Positions 33,054 through 43,161 of a stretch of 64,000 nucleotides of DNA are shown in pieces. Each line of letters begins with the position of its first letter. Within the stretch, counting starts at the first letter, position 1. The stretch is from Pseudarthrobacter chlorophenolicus (GTDB lineage Bacteria; Actinomycetota; Actinomycetes; Actinomycetales; Micrococcaceae): contig NZ_JZTW01000008.1 of assembly GCF_000962805.1 (NCBI RefSeq), forward strand, positions 62,001 through 126,000. The letters run 5' to 3'. The notes below the pieces were generated by a model. It saw only the letters and a list, made by a program, of their open reading frames with translations, did not search any database and had not been told where the DNA came from. Position numbers and translations under genes: made by a program.

Positions 33054-36000
33054 CCTCCGGGTGGTGGAACACGAAGGCGTCGGTGGACTGCTCCGGGTGC
33101 AGCATCAGTTCGTCGCTGAGGATCACGCCCATGCGCTCCGGTTCCAGAAGTTCCACCACCTTGCGGCGGTCCTCCATGTCCGGGCAGGCAGGGTAGCCTA
33201 GCGAGAACCGGGCGCCGCGGTAGTCGAGCTTGAAGTAGCCAGCCGTGTCCTTGGGCTCCTCGGCGGCGTAACCGAGCTCCTTGCGGATGCGGGCGTGCCA
33301 GAACTCGGCCAGCGCCTCGGTGAGCTGCATGACCAGGCCGTTGAGCTCGTAGTAGTCGCGGTACTGGTTGGCCGCGAACATCTTGCCCGTGAATTGTTCG
33401 ATCTTCGAGCCGGCGGTGACCAGCTGCACGGGCAGCACGTCGATCTGGCCGGACTCGCGGGACTTCACGAAGTCGGCCAGGCACAGGTGCCGGTCGCGCC
33501 GCTGGCGCGGGAAGTCGAAGCGGAGGCGGTCTGTGCCGATCGGGCCGTCTGAACCACCGTCCGGGGCGAGCAGCCCCGGGACGCCGAGGACGCCGTCGTG
33601 ATCCTCGCCGTGGTGCAGCACCACCACCTGCTCCCCTTCGGAGACGACCGGGAAGTAGCCGTAGGCGATGGACGGGTCCAGCATGCCCTCGCCGAGGATG
33701 CGGTCCAACCAGTAGCGCAGGCGCGGGCGGCCTTCGCGTTCCACGAGTTCCTCGTAGGAGGCGCCGTCCTCGCCGCGGCCGGGCTTGAGGCCCCACTGGC
33801 CCATGAAGGTGGCGCGTTCGTCGAGGAAGCTGGCGTAGTCGTTCAGGGCCACGCCGCGCACAATGCGGGTACCCCAGAACGGCGGCGCGGGCACCGCGTT
33901 GTCCGTGACGACATCGGACCGGCCGGGCATTGCCTCGGGCTCGGTCACGGTGAAAGTGGGGCCGCTGCGGTGGATGCGCTTCTTCAGCGGCGGCAGGCCA
34001 ACGGTGTCCGGGTCCTCGCCGCGGGCCACGCGGACCAGCGGTTCCATCAGGGCCAGGCCTTCGAAGGCGTCCTTGGCGTAGCGGACGGTGCCCTCGAACT
34101 GCTCGGCGAGGTCCTGCTCCACGTAGGCGCGGGTGAGGGCGGCGCCGCCCAGGATGACCGGCCACTTCTTTGCCAGGCCGCGGGTCTGCAGCTCGGCGAG
34201 ATTGTCCTTCATCACCACGGTGGACTTCACGAGCAGGCCGGACATGCCGATCACGTCCGCGTCGTGTTCCTCGGCGGCGGCGATGATCTCGGCGATGCCC
34301 TGCTTGATGCCGATGTTGATGACGTTGTAGCCGTTGTTGGTGAGGATGATGTCCACCAGGTTCTTGCCGATATCGTGCACGTCGCCGCGGACGGTGGCGA
34401 TCACCATGGTGCCCTTGCCGGAGGAGTCCGACTTCTCCATGTGCGGCTCCAGCAGGGCAACGGCGTTCTTCATGACCTCGGCGGACTGCAGCACGAAGGG
34501 CAGCTGCATCTCGCCGGCGCCGAAGCGCTCACCCACCACCTTCATGCCCTCAAGGAGCTGGTCGTTGATGATGGACAGCGGGGACATGCCTTCACTGCGG
34601 GCCAGGTCCAGGTCCGCTTCGAGGCCCTTGCCTTCGCCGTCGATGATGCGGCGCTGCAGGCGTTCGCCCGTGGGCAGCGCGGCGAGTTCCGCGGCGCGCT
34701 GGTCCTTCAGCGCTGCTGTGTCGACGCCGGCGAACAGGTCCAGCATGATGGCCAGCGGATCGTACGTGACGTTCCCGTCGGCGTCGTATTCGCGGCGGTC
34801 GTAGACGAGGTCCAGGGCCACCTTGCGCTGCTCCTCCGGGAGGGAGGCAAGCGGGACGATCTTGGCGGCGTCGATGATGCCGCTGGTGAGGCCCGCCTGG
34901 ACGGCTTCGTGCAGGAACACGGAGTTGAGCACCATGCGCGCGGCCGGGTTCAGGCCGAAGGAGACGTTGGAGACACCGAGGGTGGTGTTGATGCCGGGGT
35001 ACTTGGTGGTGATCTGGCGGATCGCCTCAATGGTTTCGATGCCGTCGCGGCGGGTTTCCTCCTGGCCGGTGGCCACGGGAAAGGTGAGGGCGTCCACGAT
35101 GATGTCCTCGACGCGCATGCCCCAGTCGTTTACCAGGGAGTCGACCAGGCGGGAAGCAATTGCCACCTTGCCGTCGGTGGTGCGGGCCTGGCCCTGTTCG
35201 TCGATGGTCAGGGCGATCACGGCGGTGCCGTGTTCCTTGACCAACGGCATGATGCGGGCGAAGCGGCTGGTGGGGCCATCGCCGTCCTCGTAGTTGACGG
35301 AGTTGACCACCGGGCGGCCGCCGATGAGCTCGAGTCCGGCCTGCAGAACGGGCGGTTCCGTGGAGTCGATGACGAGCGGGAGGGTGGAGGCCGACGCGAA
35401 CCGGGAGACGATCTCCTTGATGTCCGCGACGCCGTCGCGCCCCACGTAGTCGATGCAGACGTCCAGCAGGTGGGCACCCACGCGGACCTGCTCGCGGGCG
35501 ATGTCCACGCAGTCGTCCCAGCGCTCTTCGAGCATGGCCTGGCGGAAGGCCCTGGAGCCGTTGGCGTTGGTGCGCTCACCGATGGCCAGGTAGGCGGACT
35601 CCTGGTCGAAGTTCACGTGGTGGTAGAGGGAGGCGATGCCGGCTTCACGCTCGGTGGGCGTGCGGGCCGGTTCCGTTGCCGCGTTGGCGGACACGGCTTG
35701 CTGGCGGAAGGGTTCAAGGCGTTCGACGACGGCGGCCAGGTGTTCCGGCGTCGTACCGCAGCAGCCGCCCACCAGGCCCAGGCCGAATTCCCGGACGAAC
35801 TGTTCATGCGCGGTAGCGAGTTCGGCGGGTGAGAGCGGGTAGTGCGCGCCGTTGGCGCCGAGGACGGGCAGGCCGGCGTTGGGCATGCAGGCGATGGCGA
35901 CCGAGGACTGCTTGTTGAGGTGGCGCAGGTGCTCGCTCATCTCGTCCGGGCCGGTGGCGCAGTTCAGGCCGATGGCGTCGACGCCGAGCGGTTCCAGGGC

Positions 36001-36678
36001 GGTGAGTGCGGCGCCGATTTCAGAGCCCATGAGCATGGTTCCGGTGGTCTCGACCGTCACCTCAACGAAGATGGGGAGGCGAACGCCCTTGGAGACGATG
36101 GCCTGCTTGCAGCCGTTGACGGCGGCTTTGGTCTGCAGGAGGTCCTGGCTGGTTTCGATGAGGAACGCGTCCGCGCCGCCGTCGATGAGGCCCTCGGCCT
36201 GGAGGGCGAAGGTCTGCTTGAGGTGGCCGTAGCTGGTGTGGCCCAGGCTGGGGAGCTTGGTGCCGGGGCCCATGGAGCCGAGGACCCAGCGCATGCGGCC
36301 GTCTGTTTTTTCGGCGGCTTCGGCGCGTTCGCGGGCGATCCTGGCACCCTTTTGTGCCAGCTCGGTGATGCGGTCGTCGATGCCGTAATCGGAGAGGTTG
36401 GACCAGTTGGCGCCGAAGGTGTTGGTTTCCACGGCGTCGATGCCGGTGGCGAAGTAGGCGTCGTGGATGTCCGCGATGACGTCCGGGCGGGTGTCGTTGA
36501 GGATCTCGTTGCAGCCCTCGAGGTTCTGGAAGTCCGTCTCGAGGGACAGGTCCCGGCCCTGCAGGATGGTGCCCATGGCCCCGTCGGCAATGACCATCTG
36601 GTGGTTGACCGCGTCCAGGAGCGCCTGCGCGCGGGCGGGCCGGGCAACGGAGTCTATATCCAGAGCAAAACGAGGCAT
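33034..36678 (-). CDS. metH: Cobalamin-dependent methionine synthase
   Basis: A 1,214-residue enzyme that transfers the methyl group of methyltetrahydrofolate to homocysteine through cobalamin. All four modules are present. The homocysteine domain has zinc ligands Cys240 ('GLNCATGP') and Cys306/Cys307 ('GGCCGTTPEH'). A pterin-binding domain follows ('AIGERTNANGSRAFRQAM'). The cobalamin domain has the lower ligand His768 in 'DVHDIGKN'. The C-terminal reactivation domain ends 'FHHPEAKYFKV'. Length is normal. A 6-bp dyad (ACGTGT...ACACGT) lies 12-30 bp upstream of the start, and the ribosome binding site is weak. Its 3' end is duplicated at 29987-30010. Confidence 0.97.
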   Translation of the reverse strand: MPRFALDIDSVARPARAQALLDAVNHQMVIADGAMGTILQGRDLSLETDFQNLEGCNEILNDTRPDVIADIHDAYFATGIDAVETNTFGANWSNLSDYGIDDRITELAQKGARIARERAEAAEKTDGRMRWVLGSMGPGTKLPSLGHTSYGHLKQTFALQAEGLIDGGADAFLIETSQDLLQTKAAVNGCKQAIVSKGVRLPIFVEVTVETTGTMLMGSEIGAALTALEPLGVDAIGLNCATGPDEMSEHLRHLNKQSSVAIACMPNAGLPVLGANGAHYPLSPAELATAHEQFVREFGLGLVGGCCGTTPEHLAAVVERLEPFRQQAVSANAATEPARTPTEREAGIASLYHHVNFDQESAYLAIGERTNANGSRAFRQAMLEERWDDCVDIAREQVRVGAHLLDVCIDYVGRDGVADIKEIVSRFASASTLPLVIDSTEPPVLQAGLELIGGRPVVNSVNYEDGDGPTSRFARIMPLVKEHGTAVIALTIDEQGQARTTDGKVAIASRLVDSLVNDWGMRVEDIIVDALTFPVATGQEETRRDGIETIEAIRQITTKYPGINTTLGVSNVSFGLNPAARMVLNSVFLHEAVQAGLTSGIIDAAKIVPLASLPEEQRKVALDLVYDRREYDADGNVTYDPLAIMLDLFAGVDTAALKDQRAAELAALPTGERLQRRIIDGEGKGLEADLDLARSEGMSPLSIINDQLLEGMKVVGERFGAGEMQLPFVLQSAEVMKNAVALLEPHMEKSDSSGKGTMVIATVRGDVHDIGKNLVDIILTNNGYNVINIGIKQGIAEIIAAAEEHDADVIGMSGLLVKSTVVMKDNLAELQTRGLAKKWPVILGGAALTRAYVEQDLAEQFEGTVRYAKDAFEGLALMEPLVRVARGEDPDTVGLPPLKKRIHRSGPTFTVTEPEAMPGRSDVVTDNAVPAPPFWGTRIVRGVALNDYASFLDERATFMGQWGLKPGRGEDGASYEELVEREGRPRLRYWLDRILGEGMLDPSIAYGYFPVVSEGEQVVVLHHGEDHDGVLGVPGLLAPDGGSDGPIGTDRLRFDFPRQRRDRHLCLADFVKSRESGQIDVLPVQLVTAGSKIEQFTGKMFAANQYRDYYELNGLVMQLTEALAEFWHARIRKELGYAAEEPKDTAGYFKLDYRGARFSLGYPACPDMEDRRKVVELLEPERMGVILSDELMLHPEQSTDAFVFHHPEAKYFKV

Positions 36679-37130
36679 CTCAACAGGTTACGTGTGGGGC
36701 TGACACGTTGCGCTGTGTGTCTGAGTGCTACGGCGGCGGCTGCACACACCACTACGAACTATGCAGGTACGTCCTCGACCAGCCCCGGGGCATCACATTC
36801 TCCACCGGTCTAGGGCTAAATGGCGCGCCTATGCCCACTATCCCTAACCGGCAGATCCGTGCTCAAGGAACAGACGCCAAGAAGTAAAGATTGCAGTTAC
36901 CCATCTCCCCACCTAAGCACAAAGTCCTCTAGATTGCCGGCACTTCACACTTGTTACTAAGACCAGGGCAGCGCCTTGAAGGTTCATAGGCCCGTTGCCC
37001 TGCCATGGTAACCGCGCCCTTGCACTTACGGAGTTTGGAAATAGAGTCCTCACCGGTCCTAGTTTCTCGCGGCCGGCCGTCTCGGCCCACGTAAGAAACG
37101 CCCGAGCTAGCTAACCTAGCATCTTATATT
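36679..37130. other. Intergenic region between metH and the NACHT gene
   Basis: About 450 bp separate the 3' end of the nuclease-NACHT gene from the 5' end of metH, both on the minus strand. GC content falls from the metH side to the NACHT side. An ACGTGT/ACACGT dyad lies at about 36690-36708 in the presumed metH promoter. No tRNA, cobalamin riboswitch B12 box, terminator or coding frame was recognised. Confidence 0.6.
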
Positions 37131-40100
37131 TCAGGAATCTGTTTGGACTGGATTAGCGGCCCACCGCCCCTCCAACGCCAAGACACTCAGTGAAACCGAT
37201 GATGAAGCCTTCTGAGCTACTTTCCGTAGAGCGGCGTCAACAATGCGGGAAGGCAAAATCAAAGGCTGATCGAGAAGCTTGAAAGCAAGATCGTAGGAAA
37301 GATTCTTTATGTCAGTCCCACCATTATGGCCCCAGCGAGTTAGCGAATCCACCTTTGATGTGGCGGCAAGATTTTCGAGGTCCCTTCGGAGTTCGCGCCA
37401 CTGCGGAGCCGACGGTGCGTGCGGGAAACGTCGCAAAATCCAAGAAAGCACCATTGACCGAGCCCACACAGGGGTCCTATCGGTGGAATCCTGCGATTGG
37501 CGGATGATCTTGTCCTGAGCCGCCTTATTCCCACGAAGCGCCAAAACGTATAAAACTTTATAGTGCTCACCATCCCAAAAGCCCGGCCACGACTTGATCG
37601 CACTTTTGTAAGGAAAAGTCAGCGCAACGGCGTTCACGCAGCTAATGAGAACAGCAAACTGATGACTGGGCATCTCAGCTAAGGCACTTTCAAGTTCTTC
37701 CTGCAACGCGACAACAAGATCCTCCCGCACCCATGAGCAAACGAACATAGCCCATGCGCCCTTTTCAGAAGGAGTCCCAGCCGACTCGTACTGGGATCTC
37801 CACCACTCAGCGTCGCCCGATCTAAGCCGCGCATGCCGGGCGCGCTCCGTCAAAGGGACATTTGAGTCGAAGAGGTCGCGTGCACCTTTGCCGCGCAAGC
37901 TAGACGAACGTATTCCAGCAGCGATGTTGCCAAACATATACGCCAGGAAAGAATCGCCAGCGCCGACGTCAGTCAAGGCACTGATGGCATCTTGCCATGG
38001 CGCTAGCTCAGTCGAAGTGCGCTGAGACTTTCCAACCAGAGCATTTTCGATGCGGGTTACTAATGCTTCTAATGCAGCAGGTGCGGGAGCCTGCTCTTTG
38101 CTGTCTTGTCGATAAAGAGCTTCATCCTGGAAAATACCATATGGATCACCAGCGACCAAATCTATTAGGTGGGTGGGATTTGAGATAGTCGAAAACCGAC
38201 CCCAAAAGCCGCCAAGAGCCGAAAAGAGATTATTTCCAGAAAAGGAAGACTGAAGAAGCTCGCGACTCTCCAATTCGCCACCAACCGCGACGCCACACCC
38301 AGCAGCAATCAAGCGCTCTTTCAACTTATCGATGTTGCTCCATCGCTCCTGCACTAAGCCCAACTCATCGGCTGTGAACTGTCGAAAGACGCCCAGCAGC
38401 CTGCCGCGCTGAATATGCTGCAATACATAATCGACATCGTCATTCTCGGTATCAGCGAGCCACTTTTCAAGAATTTCAGTCTCATCCAAATGCCGCCGGA
38501 CGATATGAGCGGTGTATCTCGAAGAGATCGTGGCCAGTTTGTCGTAGGCCAGCTCTCCCACAAAACGGCCTCCACATTCTCGAGGTAGATCTAGGACCAA
38601 GTCGGCGGAGGCCCTATATGCGCGACCAAAACTAGCCCTGAGCGTGAGCTCGTCAACGGATGCTTTCGCGATACGCTTTGTGAGTCGTGGCTGCTGGTGA
38701 AAAACCCAGTCGCTAAGCAAGTTGACGCTTATAGCTCGGTCGTAGACCGGGGTCGGTGAACGTCGATTGTCCAACCGCTCTTCCAACTCCATCGTAAGTC
38801 CCGGAATCTCGCCGACGGAGTAGAACCCAGCAAAAAAGCGAAGGACATTCTGCCAGTATGCATTTCCCAACAAAGCACGCAGGATCTCGGGCTTTGTTCC
38901 AGGCTCCGGGTTGCCGGGAGGGCTAGAAGGAGCAGTGTGATAAAGGTGGTGCGCCGCAAAATACTCACGCAAAGGTTGAACTTCAAATTCAAAAGTTCCT
39001 TCAACCCGACTAACAATAGCCACGATGCGTTGAACCACGCCCTGAAACAACTCATCAACAGCATCTGGAGCATAATCGCGGCTGATCAGCCATATCCGAA
39101 TAAGCTCGTGCAATTGTTCGGAGCTTAGGCGGCCGTCGGACCTAGCTCCTTCGGCTTCTGAGTGCATTATCCAAGCCAAATACCCATGAAGATCAATGAG
39201 CAGCTGCCGATTATCACGAACGACTGCTGTTTTCTCAGCTTCGCGGTTGAAAAATACGTCAATGTAACTCTGATATAGCGCCGTGCGCTGATCTGGTAGA
39301 GACTGCCCGCGCAAATGGATTAGCGATAAAAGTATAGTAAGTTGCATTGGATTCCGAGCAAGGTCCCGCATGTGCGGAGCTTGAATTTTATCGGTAAGGA
39401 TTCCTACCAATTCTTGCTTCTCACGCGGATCCAGTTTCCTGGCGGAAGCCCATCGCTCTGCATACTCTATAGCCAAGACGGGCGTTATAGATGAAAGCGC
39501 AATCGTAGTCCAGTGCTTTCTATCAAAAGTCGGAGAATCCGGCATGGCGCTGGGCCGTGACGTGACTATAGATTGAACAGAAAGTGCTCCATCGGTAAGG
39601 CGCACTAACCCTTTATCTATTTCTCGCACGACCGAGGCCCGCTGCGCCGGAGTAGCAATCTCGTCAAAACCATCAAGGATAAGGAGAATTGGCGAGGATG
39701 CTGCCAACTCGTGAAGGTCACTCACAGAAAAGTCTTGACCGCCGGATAAGAACCGCACCTCAGCGGCAATAAAGCTTTCCAGTGTCATCGGCAGATTGTG
39801 CTCGACATGTTTGACTGCTTTTCTGGGATCAAAGCCCTCAAACCAGGTGGCTAAGTCTCGGAGGTCAATCTTGAATGGAAGCCGAAGTGGGGAAAGTCGA
39901 TGTTCCGCCGGGATTCGCCGGAGGCCATTTGCTTCGCCCAAAAATTGCATACGGTGAACTTGACATAGATATTGCGCGAGAGTCGACTTTCCCTGCCCCG
40001 GAGCGCCCTCTACAAGCACACGAGGAAAACGCTTACTTACAACGGGGTGCAACAGTAAGCTTCCCGCAGGAATCGGAGGAATCCGCATGTGAAATGACTC

Positions 40101-40883
40101 ACTTGGTGTATCGGACGACACAAACGACCACATGTGAGGCTCGGTAGCTTCAAATCTTCGAGAGTCGACGGACAGATCTTCCAGCATGCCCAAGAGTTCC
40201 GTCCGCGCTGCGTGGCTTAGCTTCAGCTGCGTCGGAAGCGCACCAGGAACGTCTACAAACAGGTTCAACAGATCGCTGGCCTGGAGGTCTGCCTGCTTAA
40301 ACTTAACAACAGCATCCGTCTCATATTGCGAACGCATGTAACTCGTGACCGCTTTGAGTCTTCGCCGGTTGTCTCCTCCCAGCGTCTGCTCTAGGAGAGA
40401 ACGTACCACGTCGGGCGTAGCGAGAACCTCCGAGTAAAACCACTTTAGATCGTAGTTATTGGACAACCGAGCATCAAGATCGTCTCGCCACAGAACCTGC
40501 GCAGGTATATTTATGTTGTCTTTCAGGAACTTATCAACGCGGTCCATAGTTCCCGCATCAGCGCGCCCTGTACCGGGAACATTTGTCACTAGCTTGTATT
40601 CTGCGATGCCCTTTTTAATGAGACGGTCAATACTGTCATTCTCTCGCTTGACGGCATCAGTAAGCCATTTGTAGTAATCTTCTCCGGCCTTCAATTCCCT
40701 TTTGAACTTGACCTGAATGGCGATGGACTCTCCGCTTGTCCTGCTCGGCGCCATCCCATCACGACCACCGTCAGCTTGTCCGACCGGAAAAACCTGGTAA
40801 CCGGGATATTCCTTTACAAGGAGTGCAGAACAGAACGCTTGAAAGCGGTCCGGCGTGAACCGCTCGTAGATGTAGTCCCCCAT
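37131..40883 (-). CDS. Mrr-like nuclease fused to a NACHT/STAND NTPase, probable defence protein
   Basis: A 1,250-residue protein. The N-terminal domain (about 1-150) has an Mrr-type PD-(D/E)XK core: 'VGQADGGRDG' (Asp38, Asp42) and 'IAIQVKF' (Gln57, Lys59). A NACHT NTPase follows, with Walker A GAPGQGKST (293-301) and Walker B 'LLILDGFDEI' (Asp403, Asp406, Glu407). The remaining ~650 residues are helical with no clear family and would be the sensor region. This effector-NTPase-sensor order matches bacterial STAND defence proteins (Avs/bNACHT). The start at 40883 has AGGAAGAG upstream. GC is much lower than neighbouring genes and it stands alone, suggesting transfer. Confidence 0.85.
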   Translation of the reverse strand: MGDYIYERFTPDRFQAFCSALLVKEYPGYQVFPVGQADGGRDGMAPSRTSGESIAIQVKFKRELKAGEDYYKWLTDAVKRENDSIDRLIKKGIAEYKLVTNVPGTGRADAGTMDRVDKFLKDNINIPAQVLWRDDLDARLSNNYDLKWFYSEVLATPDVVRSLLEQTLGGDNRRRLKAVTSYMRSQYETDAVVKFKQADLQASDLLNLFVDVPGALPTQLKLSHAARTELLGMLEDLSVDSRRFEATEPHMWSFVSSDTPSESFHMRIPPIPAGSLLLHPVVSKRFPRVLVEGAPGQGKSTLAQYLCQVHRMQFLGEANGLRRIPAEHRLSPLRLPFKIDLRDLATWFEGFDPRKAVKHVEHNLPMTLESFIAAEVRFLSGGQDFSVSDLHELAASSPILLILDGFDEIATPAQRASVVREIDKGLVRLTDGALSVQSIVTSRPSAMPDSPTFDRKHWTTIALSSITPVLAIEYAERWASARKLDPREKQELVGILTDKIQAPHMRDLARNPMQLTILLSLIHLRGQSLPDQRTALYQSYIDVFFNREAEKTAVVRDNRQLLIDLHGYLAWIMHSEAEGARSDGRLSSEQLHELIRIWLISRDYAPDAVDELFQGVVQRIVAIVSRVEGTFEFEVQPLREYFAAHHLYHTAPSSPPGNPEPGTKPEILRALLGNAYWQNVLRFFAGFYSVGEIPGLTMELEERLDNRRSPTPVYDRAISVNLLSDWVFHQQPRLTKRIAKASVDELTLRASFGRAYRASADLVLDLPRECGGRFVGELAYDKLATISSRYTAHIVRRHLDETEILEKWLADTENDDVDYVLQHIQRGRLLGVFRQFTADELGLVQERWSNIDKLKERLIAAGCGVAVGGELESRELLQSSFSGNNLFSALGGFWGRFSTISNPTHLIDLVAGDPYGIFQDEALYRQDSKEQAPAPAALEALVTRIENALVGKSQRTSTELAPWQDAISALTDVGAGDSFLAYMFGNIAAGIRSSSLRGKGARDLFDSNVPLTERARHARLRSGDAEWWRSQYESAGTPSEKGAWAMFVCSWVREDLVVALQEELESALAEMPSHQFAVLISCVNAVALTFPYKSAIKSWPGFWDGEHYKVLYVLALRGNKAAQDKIIRQSQDSTDRTPVWARSMVLSWILRRFPHAPSAPQWRELRRDLENLAATSKVDSLTRWGHNGGTDIKNLSYDLAFKLLDQPLILPSRIVDAALRKVAQKASSSVSLSVLALEGRWAANPVQTDS

Positions 40884-40977
40884 TGCACTCTTCCTGTCGA
40901 TTACTAGCTGCACTCGATATTATGGCCTACGGAAGGACAAGCGAAGCAATTCTCAAGACCCTTCTGAAGTGTGGCGC

Positions 40978-41010
40978 AGGTGAATGGCTGCTTGTGATCT
41001 CCATTCACCT
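40978..41010. promoter_or_regulatory. Inverted repeat upstream of the NACHT gene
   Basis: AGGTGAATGG and CCATTCACCT are perfect 10-bp reverse complements with a 13-bp spacer, about 95 bp upstream of the NACHT start. It could be an operator for that gene. It could also act as a weak terminator for the ABC exporter genes, which end at 41131 on the same strand. Confidence 0.55.
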
Positions 41011-41130
41011 TGGGAACGGCTCGTTTCATGCTGAGCTCTGCGCGGATTCGATCTGCTCAGCAGGCTATGCGTCCGCCAGGAAATGAAGGTGAATCCAGGG
41101 CGCTGGAGTGTAGTCGCAGACGATAACTGC

Positions 41131-43161
41131 TCAGACCTCCGCCGCCGGCGCCGCGAACTGGGCCTCATACAGCCGCGCGTACGCCCCACCGGCCGCCAAC
41201 AAGGAAGCGTGGTTCCCCTGCTCCACGATCTGCCCGGCCTCCATCACCAGGATGAGGTCGGCGTCGCGGATCGTGGACAGGCGGTGCGCGATCACGAAGG
41301 ACGTCCGGTCGGACCGCAACGCACTCATGGCCTTCTGCACCAGCACCTCGGTCCGGGTGTCCACGGAGGACGTTGCCTCGTCCAGGATCAGCACCGACGG
41401 CCGGGCCAGGAACGCACGGGCAATCGTCAGCAGCTGCTTCTCGCCCGCCGACACGTTGGAGCCCTCGTCGTCCAGCACTGTGTCGTACCCGTCGGGCAGC
41501 GAGTGCACGAACCGGTCCACATACGTAGCCTGCGCCGCCTCCAGGATCTCCTCCTCCGAAGCGCCGGGCCGGCCGTACGCGATGTTGTCCCGGATGGTCC
41601 CGCCGAACAGCCACGTATCCTGCAGCACCATCCCCATCCGCGAGCGCAGGTCGTGCCGGCTCATGGTGGTGATGTCCACGCCGTCCAGCGTGATCCGGCC
41701 GCCGTCCAGCTCGTAGAACCGCATCATCAGGTTCACCAGCGTGGTCTTACCCGCACCGGTCGGCCCCACGATCGCCACCGTCTGCCCCGGCTCGGCCACC
41801 AAAGACAACGAAGAAATCAGCGGCTTGTCCGGCGAATACGCAAAGGACACCCCCTCAAACGCAAGCCGCCCACGGGCCGGACGGCCGCCGTCGGACGCTT
41901 TGTCCGGAGCAGCAGGGTCCGCCGACTGCTCCTCCGTATCCAGCAGCTCAAACACCCGTTCCGCGGAAGCCACCCCGGACTGCAGCAGGTTGGCCATGGA
42001 CCCCAGCTGCGCCAGCGGCTGCGTGAACTGCCGCGAGTACTGGATGAACGCCTGCACATCGCCCAGCTGCATCGCCCCGGACGCCACCTGCAGGCCGCCC
42101 ACCACGGCGATCCCCACGTACACCAGGTTCCCGATGAACGTCATGGCCGGCACGATCAGCCCGGAAATGAACTGCGCCCCGAAGCTGGCCTCATACAGCT
42201 CCTGGTTCTTCTGCCGGAACCGCTCCCCCACCTCGCGCTGCCGGCCGAACACCTTCACCAGCGCATGCCCGGTGTACGTCTCCTCGATCTGCCCGTTCAG
42301 CTGGCCGGTGTTCTTCCACTGCGCCACGAACAGCTTCTGCGAGCGCTTGGCAATCAGCGCCGTGATCCCCAGCGTCAGCGGAATGGTCACCAGCGCAATC
42401 AGCGCCAGCGTGGGCGAGAGGATGAACATCATCACCAGCACGCCGATCACGGACAGCACGGACGTCACCGCCTGCGAGATGGACTGCTGCAGGCTCTGCG
42501 AAATGTTGTCCACATCGTTGGTGACCCGGCTCAGCAGCTCGCCGCGCTGGATGGAATCGAAGTACTTGAGCGGCAGCCGGTTGATCTTCGCCTCGATCTC
42601 CTCGCGCAGCCCATACACCGTCCGCTGCACCACACCGTTGAGCACATACGCCTGCCCCCACATGAACGCCGACGCCAGCACATACAGCACCAGCGCCCAC
42701 GTCAGCACGCTCCCCAGCGCTGCAAAGTCGATCCCGGAACCGGGCGTCAGCGTCATGGCGCTGAGCATGTCCGCCTTCTGGTTGTCCCCCGCCGCCCGCA
42801 GCTGCGCGATCAGCTGCTCCTGCGTCACGCCCGCCGGCAGCTCCTTGGACACCACGCCGGAGAAAATCAGGTTGGTGCCCTCGCCCAGCAGCCGCGGCCC
42901 GATCACCTGCAGCACCACGCCCGCCACGGCCATCAGCAGCACCAGGGTGAGCCACGCACGTTCCGGCCGCAGGCTCCCCAGCAGCCGCTTGGCCGAGGCA
43001 CCGAAGTTCATTGCCTTCTCGGCCGGGATGTTCATGCCGCCGAAAGGCCCGCCGCGTCCGGGTCCGCCGGCGGGGCGCGGGATGCGTACGACGTCGGCAT
43101 CCGCGGTTTTGGTGCCGCCCGCGGCCTTGGTGCCAGGTGCTGAAGTGGGTTCGGGGCTCAT
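41131..43161 (-). CDS. ABC exporter, fused membrane and ATPase subunit (consensus Walker B half)
   Basis: A 676-residue type IV ABC exporter half with six membrane helices (about 65-370) and a C-terminal ATPase. Walker A is GPTGAGKTT and Walker B is 'LILDEATSSVD' with the catalytic Glu. The signature is a non-canonical 'VSAGEKQL' in place of LSGGQ. The N-terminal 50 residues are Pro/Gly-rich and soluble. It overlaps the upstream partner gene by 4 nt. Together they form a heterodimer with one consensus and one degenerate ATP site. Such exporters carry drugs, lipids or peptides; the substrate cannot be told. Confidence 0.9.
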   Translation of the reverse strand: MSPEPTSAPGTKAAGGTKTADADVVRIPRPAGGPGRGGPFGGMNIPAEKAMNFGASAKRLLGSLRPERAWLTLVLLMAVAGVVLQVIGPRLLGEGTNLIFSGVVSKELPAGVTQEQLIAQLRAAGDNQKADMLSAMTLTPGSGIDFAALGSVLTWALVLYVLASAFMWGQAYVLNGVVQRTVYGLREEIEAKINRLPLKYFDSIQRGELLSRVTNDVDNISQSLQQSISQAVTSVLSVIGVLVMMFILSPTLALIALVTIPLTLGITALIAKRSQKLFVAQWKNTGQLNGQIEETYTGHALVKVFGRQREVGERFRQKNQELYEASFGAQFISGLIVPAMTFIGNLVYVGIAVVGGLQVASGAMQLGDVQAFIQYSRQFTQPLAQLGSMANLLQSGVASAERVFELLDTEEQSADPAAPDKASDGGRPARGRLAFEGVSFAYSPDKPLISSLSLVAEPGQTVAIVGPTGAGKTTLVNLMMRFYELDGGRITLDGVDITTMSRHDLRSRMGMVLQDTWLFGGTIRDNIAYGRPGASEEEILEAAQATYVDRFVHSLPDGYDTVLDDEGSNVSAGEKQLLTIARAFLARPSVLILDEATSSVDTRTEVLVQKAMSALRSDRTSFVIAHRLSTIRDADLILVMEAGQIVEQGNHASLLAAGGAYARLYEAQFAAPAAEV

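Noticed and set aside
33598..35832. 744-codon plus-strand frame opposite metH
   Set aside because: Antisense shadow of metH; no motif and biased to Val, Gly, Asp and His.
36679..37130. Possible cobalamin riboswitch or tRNA near metH
   Set aside because: No B12-box-like core and no cloverleaf pattern could be found; the interval is on the 5' side of metH but lacks the conserved elements.
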